A stretch of DNA of 64,000 nt, taken from NCBI GenBank assembly GCA_041391925.1, contig JAWKNA010000003.1, positions 682,001-746,000 on the forward strand, read 5' to 3'. Positions 1 through 8,432 of the stretch are shown one piece after another (the stretch's first letter is position 1; every line of letters begins with the position of its first letter). The position numbers and the translations under genes are program-made. Source of the DNA: JBPOFM01 sp041391925. GTDB taxonomy: Bacteria; Bacteroidota; Bacteroidia; Flavobacteriales; Flavobacteriaceae. Under the pieces are notes generated by a model that saw only the letters and a program-made list of their open reading frames with translations, did not search any database and was not told where the DNA came from.

Positions 1-1
1 A

Positions 2-175
2 GATTTCGGACGAAGCATTGAGGAAATTTTTTTAGACATTGTTTCTGATAAAAACATTCCAGTAGCTTTTAATATGCCAGCAGGGCACGAAAAGGACAAT
101 CGCGCAATGATTTTGGGTACAAATGTGACGATGAAGGTTGGGAAAGATGGTTCATCAGTAGTTTTTGGAAACTGA
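2..175 (+). CDS. LD-carboxypeptidase (peptidase S66), C-terminal fragment
   Basis: Only the last 57 codons are inside the window; the reading frame enters from the left edge and stops at a TGA. The segment PVAFNMPAGHEKDNRAMILG resembles the C-terminal block of S66 LD-carboxypeptidases, where the GH carries the catalytic histidine of the Ser-Glu-His triad. These enzymes cleave the L,D bond between meso-diaminopimelate and D-Ala in tetrapeptide stems and so recycle murein. The stop codon lies one base before the stop of the convergent reverse-strand gene. The call rests on this one block, so the family is probable but the substrate is not proven. Confidence 0.72.
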   Translation, partial: DFGRSIEEIFLDIVSDKNIPVAFNMPAGHEKDNRAMILGTNVTMKVGKDGSSVVFGN

Positions 176-176
176 T

Positions 177-1178
177 TTAGATTTTGATTAATTTTTCGAC
201 CCTTTGATTATTTCCATAAACAAAACATGCAAAATATAGCCCACTTTCTAAATGGCTGACGTCAATTTCTCTTGTTAAACCACGGTGGAAACTTACTACA
301 ACCCCTCTGATGTCTCTTAAGGTCATCGAATCGAATTGAAAATTCTGATGAAGATAAACCTTACCATGTGTTGGATTTGGATGAAATACTGTTGCGTTTA
401 AAAATTCAGATTCTGCAACTGAAAGCGCACATGGATTTTGTTCCAATTCACTCTCACAATTAAAGGCCAAATGTTCATTGCTTGAAGCTAAGCCATATAT
501 AGAAAAATTATTGGGAAGTACTATTCCAGTCTCAATGAGCAGATTGTTTTCAAAATCAATTTCATAAAGATTTTGTCCAAAGCTTATGATTATTTTTTCT
601 TCATCGCAAGAAGTAAAAAGATTGGTAAGACCATAACCTTCATCATAAGAAAATGGAATGCAGGCCACGTTTAACAAATTGCCTGTTGCTATATTGTAAG
701 CTTTAATATAATAATCTTCTGATGCTAGAAAGATAATATGCCCTTTATAAAAGGTACAATCACCAGGGCTGGTAAAGCCTAAATCTGCCACCATTGATGA
801 AGTGTTGGTGCTTAGATCATACTTATATAGTATACCATCTGCACCATTCAATGAATAGAGATTTTGACCGTCAAACGTCAATGAATTAAAACCAAAGGGA
901 AATGCACTTCCTTCAAAAGAGCCCACAACATTGGTGGTTGAAGTACTCGGAATTACTTCATATATATCTTCACCAGATATTACAGCATAAAACAGGTCAT
1001 CAGCAACATAAGTAATATCGTTAAACCCTAATTCACCGTTTTGATCTAGCATAAACACTGTTGTGATGGAATTGCTTTCATCAATCTTGTATAGTGTATA
1101 ACCTTTGAATGCATATAAATCTTGGGCAAAAAGGTGATTGCCGAGTATCAGAGCAAAAAAAGTAATAGCGTGCCTCAT
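177..1178 (-). CDS. T9SS type A sorting domain protein, secreted, function unknown
   Basis: 333 residues. A signal peptide is evident at residues 1-19, ending LFAQ. Residues 265-333 form a type A T9SS C-terminal sorting domain: it opens with HPNPTHGKVYL, continues with a LRDIRG strand, and ends LESGLYFACF then KLIKI. The middle (about 20-260) is built of short repeated blades such as LYAFKGYTLYKID, FYAVISGEDIYEV, LYSLNGADGILYKYD and LYEIDFENNLL. This suggests a beta-propeller or 6-bladed NHL/SMP-like fold, which is inference. It is predicted to be exported through the Sec system, moved across the outer membrane by T9SS, and anchored or released there. It ends tail-to-tail with the LD-carboxypeptidase gene. 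No enzymatic motif was recognised. Confidence 0.85.
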   Translation of the reverse strand: MRHAITFFALILGNHLFAQDLYAFKGYTLYKIDESNSITTVFMLDQNGELGFNDITYVADDLFYAVISGEDIYEVIPSTSTTNVVGSFEGSAFPFGFNSLTFDGQNLYSLNGADGILYKYDLSTNTSSMVADLGFTSPGDCTFYKGHIIFLASEDYYIKAYNIATGNLLNVACIPFSYDEGYGLTNLFTSCDEEKIIISFGQNLYEIDFENNLLIETGIVLPNNFSIYGLASSNEHLAFNCESELEQNPCALSVAESEFLNATVFHPNPTHGKVYLHQNFQFDSMTLRDIRGVVVSFHRGLTREIDVSHLESGLYFACFVYGNNQRVEKLIKI

Positions 1179-1350
1179 TTAATTCAGATTGAATTTAATA
1201 AAGATAAAATAAATAAATCTTTACGGATTTGAATGTGTAGAATTCAAAAATTATTCAATAAATAATTCCAAATGAGATCAAGTTGAGTTATCTTGATTCA
1301 ATCTTTTGAAGATTGAAAACAAGAAACTATATAAGCGTTAAATAAGTACT

Positions 1351-1710
1351 ATGGCTTACCACAACGACCTTGGCAAAATAGGCGAGCAACTCGCTGTAGA
1401 ACTTTTGGAAGCTAAAGGCTACGACATTTTAGCTAGAAATTACCTATTTCAGAAAGCAGAGATTGACATCATTGCAAAACACGACAATATGTTGGTCTGC
1501 GTAGAAGTCAAAACACGAAATTCAGAGTTTTTTGGTGACCCACAGGAATTTGTCACCAAGGCGAAAATCAAGAATCTTGTAAAAGCGATGGATGCATTCG
1601 TTCAGGAAAATGACTTTGACTTGGAATCACGTTTTGACATTATTGCTGTTCTAAAGAACAAAAAAATAGAACAATTAACACATTATGAAAATGCGTTTTA
1701 TCATTTTTAA
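1351..1710 (+). CDS. YraN family (UPF0102) nuclease-fold protein
   Basis: 119 residues, the normal length for the UPF0102/YraN family. The family pattern is clear: GKIGEQLAVELLEAKGYDIL at the N-terminus, then AEIDIIAKHDNMLVCVEVKTR. Here E and D (residues 37 and 39) and the later EVK match the restriction-endonuclease-like active site (E/D...D...ExK). The family has a Holliday-junction-resolvase-like fold; its cellular role is not settled. It has an ATG start and stands alone. A long palindromic repeat fills the space downstream, between it and the convergent nadD. Confidence 0.88.
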   Translation: MAYHNDLGKIGEQLAVELLEAKGYDILARNYLFQKAEIDIIAKHDNMLVCVEVKTRNSEFFGDPQEFVTKAKIKNLVKAMDAFVQENDFDLESRFDIIAVLKNKKIEQLTHYENAFYHF

Positions 1711-1715
1711 TGGTT

Positions 1716-1839
1716 GTCACTTCGAGTGATTCCGATGGTATTCGGAATTGTATCGAGAAGTCAATGCTTGATTTCTCATAAGTTCTCGATACATTTTTCA
1801 TCATTTCTTTTGGAAATGATGAAAAACACTCGAACTGAC
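1716..1839. repeat. Nested inverted repeat (REP-like intergenic element)
   Basis: Three nested arms can be seen. The outer arms are gtcacttcgagtg at 1716-1728 and cactcgaactgac at 1827-1839 (12 of 13 complementary). The middle arms are gtatcgagaa at 1750-1759 and ttctcgatac at 1783-1792 (perfect). A third hairpin, ttttcatcatttc at 1795-1807 with gaaatgatgaaaa at 1813-1825, is perfect with a 5-nt loop. The element lies between the convergent genes yraN-like and nadD. It may act as a bidirectional transcription end or mRNA stabiliser. There is no second copy in this window. Confidence 0.75.
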
Positions 1840-1866
1840 GTGCGGGTTTTGAGTTGAGATTTTTTG

Positions 1867-2445
1867 TTATCTATAAAAATTCATTTCATCCAAATATTCC
1901 CAAACGTGTTCTGGTAACATAGGCCGAACATTTTTTCCTTCTTTGATGGAATTTCTGATAAAAGTAGATGACAGTTCCATTATTGGTGCGGTAATATGAT
2001 GGATTTTTGGGTGCTTATCAAATTGGGTTTCAATTATGCCTTCAGAAATCCGTGGATAAACATAAATATGATAGCCTTCAAGTATCAAATCATAGTTTTT
2101 CCACTTATGGAAACTCTTTAAATTATCTTCACCCATAATAAGTGCAAACTCGTGTTCTGGAAATTTTTCCTGTAGATATACCAAAGTATTGATGGTATAA
2201 TTGGGTTGCGGTAAATTGAATTCGATATCGCTCGGACGAAGTTTGTCGTAATCTTTTGTGGCGCGATACACCATTTCCAATCGTTGGTAATTATCTAGCA
2301 AGGAACTCTTCACCTTAAACGGACTTTGAGGTGTCACAACAAACCAAACCTGGCCCAAATCGCTATATTCCGCAATATGATTTGCAATGGTCAAATGACC
2401 AATATGAATTGGATTGAACGTCCCAAAGTAGAGTCCGATTTTCAT
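1867..2445 (-). CDS. nadD: Nicotinate-nucleotide adenylyltransferase
   Basis: 192 residues, typical for NadD. It transfers AMP from ATP to nicotinate mononucleotide, giving deamido-NAD in NAD biosynthesis in the cytoplasm. The nucleotidyltransferase signature GTFNPIHIGH is at residues 8-17. Further family blocks include VTPQSPFK, the GEDNLKSFHKWKNY segment, and the C-terminal STFIRNSIKEG that corresponds to the ISSTxIR motif. It is the last gene of the reverse-strand run yicC-gmk-nadD, starting 4 nt after the gmk stop, so the two are probably translationally coupled. Confidence 0.95.
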   Translation of the reverse strand: MKIGLYFGTFNPIHIGHLTIANHIAEYSDLGQVWFVVTPQSPFKVKSSLLDNYQRLEMVYRATKDYDKLRPSDIEFNLPQPNYTINTLVYLQEKFPEHEFALIMGEDNLKSFHKWKNYDLILEGYHIYVYPRISEGIIETQFDKHPKIHHITAPIMELSSTFIRNSIKEGKNVRPMLPEHVWEYLDEMNFYR

Positions 2446-2449
2446 CTGA

Positions 2450-3043
2450 TTATTTTTTCACGAATTCTGAAACCAATTGGTAAGATTCTTCCAAGGCTTC
2501 TTCCAAATTTTTGTTCAAAACAATAACGTCAAACAAAGGTGCTGTAGCCAATTCTGCTGGTGCTTTCGCAACACGCATACTTATTTTTTCCGGGCTTTCT
2601 TCACCTCGAAGTTTCAACCGTTTTATGAGTTCGTTTAAATCTGGTGGCTTTACAAAAATGGCTAGTGTTTCCTCTGGGAATTTTCGTTTGATTCGCAATC
2701 CTCCAGACACATCAATATCAAAAATGACGTTTTTGCCTTTGGCCCAGATGCGTTCAATCTCGGTTTTTAAGGTTCCGTAGAAATTATCCCTGTAAACTTC
2801 TTCCCATTCCAAGAATTCTTCATTTCTGATGCGGTTTTTGAAATCCTTGATGTCGAGAAAATAATAATCTTTTCCATTGATTTCCTGTCCACGCTTTTCT
2901 CTGGAAGTTGCAGAAATTGAAAACTCCAGATTAAGTTCGGGTTGCTGCAGCAAATGCCTAACGATGGTGGTCTTTCCAGAACCAGATGGTGCCGAAAACA
3001 CGATTAACTTTCCTCTTTTTTTGTTCTTTATGTCGTCTGCCAC
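2450..3043 (-). CDS. gmk: Guanylate kinase (GTG start)
   Basis: 197 residues. It phosphorylates GMP to GDP with ATP. The P-loop SAPSGSGKTT is at residues 17-26, followed by the GMP-binding stretch SATSREKRGQEINGKDYYF and the lid-region RLKLRGEES. The start is GTG (antisense cac at 3041-3043). An in-frame TAA lies three codons upstream and there is no nearby ATG before the P-loop, so GTG is the only reasonable start. It lies 24 nt downstream of the yicC-like gene and 4 nt upstream of nadD. Confidence 0.95.
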   Translation of the reverse strand: MADDIKNKKRGKLIVFSAPSGSGKTTIVRHLLQQPELNLEFSISATSREKRGQEINGKDYYFLDIKDFKNRIRNEEFLEWEEVYRDNFYGTLKTEIERIWAKGKNVIFDIDVSGGLRIKRKFPEETLAIFVKPPDLNELIKRLKLRGEESPEKISMRVAKAPAELATAPLFDVIVLNKNLEEALEESYQLVSEFVKK

Positions 3044-3067
3044 GAGATTGGTTTAAATGGTTGATGG

Positions 3068-3925
3068 TTAGAGTACGTTCAATAACTGTTCCTTTATTTT
3101 TTCAAGTTCGTCTTTCATTTGCACTACCAATTTTTGCATCGGTGCATAATTCGATTTTGAACCGATAGTATTAATTTCACGTCCCATTTCTTGGCTGATG
3201 AAGCCCAATTTTTTTCCGTTGGAATCGTCGCTTTTCAAAGCTTTCAAGAAATAATCCAAATGGTTTTGCAGACGTACTTTTTCTTCTGTAATATCAAATT
3301 TTTCTATATAAAAAACCAACTCTTGCTCAAAACGGTTTTCATCCACTTTTTCCTTCAATTCTGCCACACCTTTTGTCAATCGCTCACGCACACCTTCAAT
3401 GCGTTCAGGGTCCATCGTAATCACTTTGTGCAGTAATTCAGAAATATTTCGCACTCTATCAATAAATTCAGACTCTAGCGTTTTTCCTTCATCTAATCTA
3501 TATTGATGAATTTTTTCCAAAGCAGAGCCAATTTCAGAAGCTATTTGCGACCATTCATCTTCATCTATTTCATCGCGCTCTGTAGTGACAGCATCTGGAA
3601 GCCGAATCGCCATTTTCAAGAGTTCTGTTTCATCACCATCTACCACTTCTTTCAGTTGCTTAATGTATTGTTTTACAACTGTTTTGTTGATTTGTGTTGA
3701 GGTTTCTTCACCTGTGATTTCCATATAAAGTGAAAAATCGACCTTGCCACGTTCCAATTTAGAAGCAATCAACTTTCTGATATCCAGTTCTTTTTCTCTG
3801 TAAAGAGAAGGCATTCTAGTGTTCAAATCAAGATTTTTACTATTCAATGATTTGACCTCAATGGATATTTTCTTGGTGGGAAGTTGTAAAACCGATTTCC
3901 CATAGCCTGTCATAGATTGTATCAT
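3068..3925 (-). CDS. YicC/YloC family endoribonuclease
   Basis: 285 residues with the family's invariant start MIQSMTGYGK and the C-terminal block GFISQEMGREINTIGSKSN, which marks the DUF1732 part. YicC/YloC proteins are reported as endoribonucleases in Escherichia coli and Bacillus. A GxGY-type N-terminal domain occupies about 1-155 and DUF1732 about 200-285, with coiled-coil-prone helices between. It leads the operon with gmk and nadD, an arrangement common in many bacteria (yicC-gmk). A good -7 element lies about 20 nt upstream of the start. Confidence 0.92.
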   Translation of the reverse strand: MIQSMTGYGKSVLQLPTKKISIEVKSLNSKNLDLNTRMPSLYREKELDIRKLIASKLERGKVDFSLYMEITGEETSTQINKTVVKQYIKQLKEVVDGDETELLKMAIRLPDAVTTERDEIDEDEWSQIASEIGSALEKIHQYRLDEGKTLESEFIDRVRNISELLHKVITMDPERIEGVRERLTKGVAELKEKVDENRFEQELVFYIEKFDITEEKVRLQNHLDYFLKALKSDDSNGKKLGFISQEMGREINTIGSKSNYAPMQKLVVQMKDELEKIKEQLLNVL

Positions 3926-3948
3926 AGACGAATTTTAAAAAAGTTGCA

Positions 3949-3956
3949 CAAAGGTA
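3949..3956 (-). promoter_or_regulatory. -7 promoter element for the yicC-gmk-nadD operon
   Basis: On the reverse strand this reads TACCTTTG, an exact match to the Bacteroidota -7 consensus TAnnTTTG. It lies 23 nt upstream of the yicC-like ATG. The nearest TTG on that strand is 26 nt further upstream, slightly beyond the usual 17-23 nt spacing, so the -33 half is weak. Confidence 0.55.
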
Positions 3957-4024
3957 ATGAAAATCATTAGGTTTTGAAGGAACAATAAATTGGCCACAAT
4001 ACAAGGAATGCTTGTTAAAAGGCT

Positions 4025-4032
4025 TAAATTTG
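4025..4032 (+). promoter_or_regulatory. -7 promoter element for the thioesterase gene
   Basis: TAAATTTG matches TAnnTTTG and lies 28 nt before the ATG at 4061. No TTG is found at the expected -33 distance. It sits back-to-back with the yicC promoter in a 135-nt divergent intergenic region. Confidence 0.45.
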
Positions 4033-4060
4033 CCATTCCTGAAAATTAAAGATAAGTGAT

Positions 4061-4537
4061 ATGTATTTAAAAAATTTTGAAATAAGATGGAGTGATGTTG
4101 ATGCCAACAGACATTTGGCCAATTCGGCTTATGTGAATTTTATGAGCCATACGCGTGTGGCATTCTTCGAAGAGCATAATTTTTCGCTTTCAAACCTCGC
4201 AAAATTTGATATCAGTCCAGTGATTTTTTATGAGCATATTTACTATTTCAAGGAAGCTTTTTTAGGCACACCTATTCGTGTAAGTCTTGAAATCAAAGGG
4301 TTTAGCGAAGATGGAATGTTCTTTCAGATTGAACACAATTTTTACAACCATAAAGGGGAAAATTTAGCCAATTGCGAATTATTAGGCGCTTGGATTAATT
4401 TAAAATCACGTTCGTTATCAGCCATTCCTGAACATTTGATAGCAGAGCTTGAAAAATTTCCGAAGTCAAAAGATTTCAAGATATTGACCAAAGAAGACAC
4501 TCGAAAATTTGGTAAAAAACCAGTCAACTTAAGTTGA
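4061..4537 (+). CDS. Acyl-CoA thioesterase, 4-hydroxybenzoyl-CoA thioesterase (hot-dog) family
   Basis: 158 residues, a single hot-dog domain. The N-terminal block RWSDVDANRHLANSAYVNFM matches the 4HBT signature, with the Asp before the H/N-rich turn as the likely catalytic acid. A YbgC/FadM-like thioesterase hydrolyses acyl-CoA to free acid and CoA in the cytoplasm. The exact acyl substrate cannot be read from the sequence. Its 3' end overlaps the convergent EamA transporter gene by 9 nt. Confidence 0.85.
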   Translation: MYLKNFEIRWSDVDANRHLANSAYVNFMSHTRVAFFEEHNFSLSNLAKFDISPVIFYEHIYYFKEAFLGTPIRVSLEIKGFSEDGMFFQIEHNFYNHKGENLANCELLGAWINLKSRSLSAIPEHLIAELEKFPKSKDFKILTKEDTRKFGKKPVNLS

Positions 4538-5422
4538 TATCCTTGGCTGTTTTGTTACCAGATAAACACCCAAAAATATCAAGCAAGAAGCAATAATCTT
4601 TACGCTCCCCAACGTATCACTTCCCATAATGATGGCAAATATTCCAGCAATCACAGGTTGTACGTAGATAAAAATCGTAACCGTTGTAGCCTTGAGATGG
4701 CGAAGCGCCAATGGATTTAACAGATAGGTACCAAAAGTTGCACCAACAATTACAAACAACACAGAAAAGGTAATATAGGGAGTAAATCTGCTATAGTCTG
4801 TAGCAATGGCATCTTTGTACCCGAACGGAATCACCAAAATCAGACCAAACAGGAACAACCATTTGATAAACGTAAATGGATGGTATTTTTGTGTCAGTTT
4901 TTTAATGAGAATTATATAGATGCTGTAAGAAACCATGTTGATGAACACAAACATATTGCCCAACGGAATATTGTCAGCAAGCCGAGTGGATTTTCCATAG
5001 ACAGTCAACACTACAGCACCAGCAAAGCCACAGATAACTCCAAGGATTTTCAATACGGTCACTTTTTCCTTTAAGAAGATGGCAGACATTATTAAAACCA
5101 GAATAGGAGTCAAGGTTACGATAACAGAAGCATGAATTGGAGACGTAAATTCCAAACCCTTAAAAAATAACAGCATATTGATGGCGACACCAAAAATGGC
5201 CGCGACAAAAAATTTGGCAAAATCCCTTCTATCAATTTTTTCTTTTGGTCCCAACCAACTGAACATCCAAAAAAGTAATGTAGCTCCTGCCACACGCAAC
5301 AAGATGAAACCATACGGCGTAATGTAGCCTTCGACCATTACATCCTTTGCAAAGGTGTAATTCAGGCCATACAAAATTTGAACCATCAATACAGCAATGA
5401 TGGCTCTTGTTCTAATTTGCAT
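4529..5422 (-). CDS. EamA/DMT-superfamily transporter
   Basis: 297 residues with ten predicted transmembrane helices arranged as two EamA repeats of five (about 5-140 and 150-290). Repeat 1 contains YGLNYTFAKDVM and repeat 2 ends FLGVYLVTKQP, both typical of the family. Members export amino acids, nucleosides or other metabolites across the inner membrane. The substrate here is unknown. The start overlaps the end of the upstream ArsC-like gene by 11 nt, implying a two-gene operon with translational coupling. Confidence 0.9.
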   Translation of the reverse strand: MQIRTRAIIAVLMVQILYGLNYTFAKDVMVEGYITPYGFILLRVAGATLLFWMFSWLGPKEKIDRRDFAKFFVAAIFGVAINMLLFFKGLEFTSPIHASVIVTLTPILVLIMSAIFLKEKVTVLKILGVICGFAGAVVLTVYGKSTRLADNIPLGNMFVFINMVSYSIYIILIKKLTQKYHPFTFIKWLFLFGLILVIPFGYKDAIATDYSRFTPYITFSVLFVIVGATFGTYLLNPLALRHLKATTVTIFIYVQPVIAGIFAIIMGSDTLGSVKIIASCLIFLGVYLVTKQPRIST

Positions 5423-5768
5423 GAATGGCTTTTTTCGCAGCTTCTACCGTTTTGGCACTATTGCCAATGAAGATTTGATTGTTAAAAACAAAGACAGGAC
5501 GACTTAAAAACGTATAATGCTCAAGAATGTAATGTTTATAATCCGTTTCAGAAAGTTTTTGGTCTTTCAATCCCATGTCTTTATACAACTTGGCTCTTTT
5601 GCTAAACAATGCCTCATAACTTCCCGAAAGTTTATAAAGTTCTTCCAACTGTTTTACGGTCAGTTGTTCCTCTTTGATATCCTGAAGAACAAAGTCAGAT
5701 GGAAGGTTCAATGTTTTAATGATTCTAACGCAAGTACTACATGTTTTAAGGAAGTAAATTTTTTTCAT
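5412..5768 (-). CDS. ArsC/Spx-family thioredoxin-fold protein
   Basis: 118 residues when started at the ATG at 5768 (MKKIYFLKTCSTC). A longer reading frame begins seven codons upstream, but the family starts directly at the first beta strand. A CSTC motif takes the place of the active-site Cys of arsenate reductase. The family-type block LSRPVFVFNNQIFIGNS follows near residue 90. ArsC-type proteins reduce arsenate with glutathione or thioredoxin and Spx-type ones bind RNA polymerase. This one lacks the clear ArsC Arg pattern, so arsenate reduction is not claimed. It overlaps the EamA gene. Confidence 0.78.
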   Translation of the reverse strand: MKKIYFLKTCSTCVRIIKTLNLPSDFVLQDIKEEQLTVKQLEELYKLSGSYEALFSKRAKLYKDMGLKDQKLSETDYKHYILEHYTFLSRPVFVFNNQIFIGNSAKTVEAAKKAIHAN

Positions 5769-5825
5769 CGGAAAGCATTTGAACTGCAAAGTAAACAGAT
5801 TTCAAAAGAAATTTGAGTATTTTTA

Positions 5826-6296
5826 ATGAAAATTATACGCATGAATTGGGCTTTTGACATCACCTTAAAAAACAGGGCAATTCTAAAAACATTTATAGAA
5901 ACCTATTCTCTGGAAGAGTTGAACAAAATTCCGGAAGGCTTCAATAATAATATCATTTGGAACATTGCACATACCATTGCAGTACAACAATCATTGGTCT
6001 ATAAATTATCTGGCTTGCCTGCAATCATTTCTGAAGATATGATTACAACTTTCAAAAAAGGAACAAAACCTGAACGTGATTTGACCCAAGCTGAAGTAGA
6101 TGAAATCAAAGGCTTGTTGTTCTCGACTATTGAGAAAACAAAAGAAGATTATGAAAACGAAGTTTTTCAAAATTATCATACCTACACAGTCACTACTAAA
6201 AACACATTGACAAATGTGCTGGAAGCCATCGAATTCAACAATTATCATGAAGGTTTGCACTTGGGTTATATTTTAGCACTTAAACGCTCGATATAA
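5826..6296 (+). CDS. DinB family metal-binding protein
   Basis: 156 residues with the four-helix DinB/YfiT pattern. A histidine follows the helix in NIIWNIAHTIAVQQ near residue 48, and a second pair is in NNYHEGLHLGYIL near residues 140 and 144. Together these are the three expected metal ligands. DinB-like proteins include thiol transferases and many of unknown function. A second in-frame ATG five codons in (5841) could also be the start. It is followed within 1 nt by the antiporter gene, so the two are probably co-transcribed. Confidence 0.85.
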   Translation: MKIIRMNWAFDITLKNRAILKTFIETYSLEELNKIPEGFNNNIIWNIAHTIAVQQSLVYKLSGLPAIISEDMITTFKKGTKPERDLTQAEVDEIKGLLFSTIEKTKEDYENEVFQNYHTYTVTTKNTLTNVLEAIEFNNYHEGLHLGYILALKRSI

Positions 6297-6297
6297 T

Positions 6298-7545
6298 ATG
6301 GAATATTACTCAATTATTTCAATTTTAGTAGTATTGGCAGCGCTTTTTGGGTTCATCAATGCGCGTTTTTTAAAGCTTCCCACGACCATAGGACTCATGG
6401 TCATTACCATTCTCTTTACGCTGGTTGTTTTGCTTATCGGGTTGTTTAATGACACGCTATTGATTCATGAACGGGAACTCATTTCTAATATCGACTTTGA
6501 AACAGTTTTATTGGATGTGATGTTAAGTTTTTTATTGTTTGCCGGCTCATTGCACACAAATTTTGAAGAGTTAAAAATACAAAGAGCGCCTGTCATTGTT
6601 TTTGCAACGGTTGGCGTCTTGATTTCTACAGCTTTGGTGGGAATGGGAATGTATTTTGTTCTACAGTTGATGGGTTTAAATATAGAGTTCATTTACTGCC
6701 TTTTATTTGGCGCATTGATTTCACCCACCGACCCTATTGCTGTATTGGGGATTTTAAAAAAAGCAAAAGCTCCTAAACGATTGGAAACGAAAATTGTAGG
6801 GGAGTCTTTATTTAATGATGGTGTTGGGGTTGTAGTCTTCTTAACTATTTTTTCGATTGCTTCTGCACCAGGCTCTACTTTGGAATTTATGGACATTGCA
6901 AAGCTTTTTGGTCAAGAAGTGATTGGTGGCATTGTACTTGGACTCTTTATGGGTTATGGTACTTACAAGTTGCTGAAGGCAATTGACAATTATGAAATTG
7001 AAGTTATTATTACAATTGCTACGGTTATGGGAGGAAGTTTGGTAGCTCATTATTTCCATGTTTCTTCACCTTTGGCGATGGTAACAGCTGGTTTATTTGT
7101 GGGTAATGATATTGTTAGAAATGCTGCCATGTCTGAAAAAACCGAAACGTATGTTGACAGATTTTGGGAACTGGTGGATGTGCTGTTAAACACTATTCTG
7201 TTTGTGCTAATAGGTATGGAACTATTGGTATTAAATTTTGAAACAAGTTATGTCATCGCAGGACTTGTTGCGGTACCTTTGGTATTAATCTGTAGATATG
7301 CCTCATTATGGCTGCCCATCAAATTTTTTTCCAAACGCCTAGATTTTGTTCCAAAAACAAACCTTATCATGACTTGGGGAGGTTTGCGAGGAGGAATTTC
7401 CATTGCTTTAGCCTTGAGCTTGACCGATACCATGTACCGAGAACTTTTCTTAATTATCACCTACATCATTGTAGTAGTTTCAATAATTGGGCAAGGACTT
7501 ACTGTGGAAGCTTTAGTGAAACGTGTTACAAAAAGTCTTCAATAA
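6298..7545 (+). CDS. Monovalent cation:proton antiporter, CPA1 (NhaP/NHE) type
   Basis: 415 residues with about 12 transmembrane helices. The CPA1 signatures are present: GALISPTDPIAVLGILKK around residues 140-155 and ESLFNDGVGVVVF around 170-180, the ND being the transport-site pair. A second conserved block, TWGGLRGGISIALALS, is near residue 360. It exchanges Na+ or K+ for H+ across the inner membrane for pH and ion homeostasis. No C-terminal cytoplasmic regulatory domain is present. It ends with a 7-nt overlap with the convergent lipoprotein gene. Confidence 0.92.
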   Translation: MEYYSIISILVVLAALFGFINARFLKLPTTIGLMVITILFTLVVLLIGLFNDTLLIHERELISNIDFETVLLDVMLSFLLFAGSLHTNFEELKIQRAPVIVFATVGVLISTALVGMGMYFVLQLMGLNIEFIYCLLFGALISPTDPIAVLGILKKAKAPKRLETKIVGESLFNDGVGVVVFLTIFSIASAPGSTLEFMDIAKLFGQEVIGGIVLGLFMGYGTYKLLKAIDNYEIEVIITIATVMGGSLVAHYFHVSSPLAMVTAGLFVGNDIVRNAAMSEKTETYVDRFWELVDVLLNTILFVLIGMELLVLNFETSYVIAGLVAVPLVLICRYASLWLPIKFFSKRLDFVPKTNLIMTWGGLRGGISIALALSLTDTMYRELFLIITYIIVVVSIIGQGLTVEALVKRVTKSLQ

Positions 7546-8291
7546 ATCTTCAAATACGGTTTTACGGTATCATAAGGAATGCTGAATTCGGTAACGCCCT
7601 GCGCATAAGAAGCGATTTCATAAACATTATACATTAAAATAAGTCCATTTTCACCAAATCCGATATTTTCTGGAAGTTGAAACCCTTCTCCATAAAATGG
7701 GTCTTCAATGGAATCTTCATCAGAAAGTGGGGCAGTCGCTTTTTCAAAATAGGGTTTTACTAAGGTTTTAAAAGCCTCGATATCTTTAATTATATCTTTT
7801 CGTTCTAAAAGTATTCCGGTTTTTTTATCAAAATTTAAAAAAGTTATGCGGCTGTTGCCATGAGCACCACCAGTGTCCAAATAAGAACTGACCGAAATGG
7901 AAATAACGGTTTCCGATTCATAAGTGACCTCGCTTTCAATCACAGCTTCCCATTGTTGTGTTGTATCTGAAAAATCATCCTTAAAGGATTTATATTCTTG
8001 ATCAAAACCTTTTATAGCCCCATCTAACTTTAGTTGCTTATCCAGCGTTTCACTCAAGTTAATTTCGTTGGCCAAGAAATTTTCAATTGTTTCATTGATA
8101 CGTTTGGCTACGTTTTCCTCACCACCTTCAGCCCTTGGGTAGTTGATGTCTATAAGAGCATTGCCTTTTTTCTCGACTACTTGGTCTTCAAAAGTTAATG
8201 GTGGAATGTCTTTTTTGCAGGAAAAAAGAATTAAAAAAATGCCTAAAATGAAACTGATTTTTTTCAAAGCAAAGATGGAGTTGTTAAACAT
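7539..8291 (-). CDS. DUF3298/DUF4163-type (RsiV-like) lipoprotein
   Basis: 250 residues. A hydrophobic N-terminus ends in a lipobox, ILFSCKK, with the lipidated Cys at about residue 25. An N-terminal DUF4163-like part (about 35-140) is followed by the DUF3298 block, recognisable by SSYLDTGGAHGNSRITFLNFD and by the C-terminal GVTEFSIPYDTVKPYL. The family includes the extracytoplasmic part of RsiV, which binds lysozyme. No anti-sigma domain or sigma-factor gene is present here, so the role is unknown. Confidence 0.85.
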   Translation of the reverse strand: MFNNSIFALKKISFILGIFLILFSCKKDIPPLTFEDQVVEKKGNALIDINYPRAEGGEENVAKRINETIENFLANEINLSETLDKQLKLDGAIKGFDQEYKSFKDDFSDTTQQWEAVIESEVTYESETVISISVSSYLDTGGAHGNSRITFLNFDKKTGILLERKDIIKDIEAFKTLVKPYFEKATAPLSDEDSIEDPFYGEGFQLPENIGFGENGLILMYNVYEIASYAQGVTEFSIPYDTVKPYLKIY

Positions 8292-8432
8292 AGATTAAAG
8301 AGATGCCAACCTTTTGTGGCGTTAAAATTAAAGCATAAATTTGCTGACCAACAAAATAGAAGGATAGGATTTTTCAGCAAAAGTAATTGGTTTTTTGCAT
8401 CTTACCCGATAATCATTTAAAAATATTTTTAT

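Noticed and set aside
8292..8432. SAM-type riboswitch before the cystathionine enzyme gene
   Set aside because: No multi-stem structure or known riboswitch core motif could be recognised in the 141-nt leader region.
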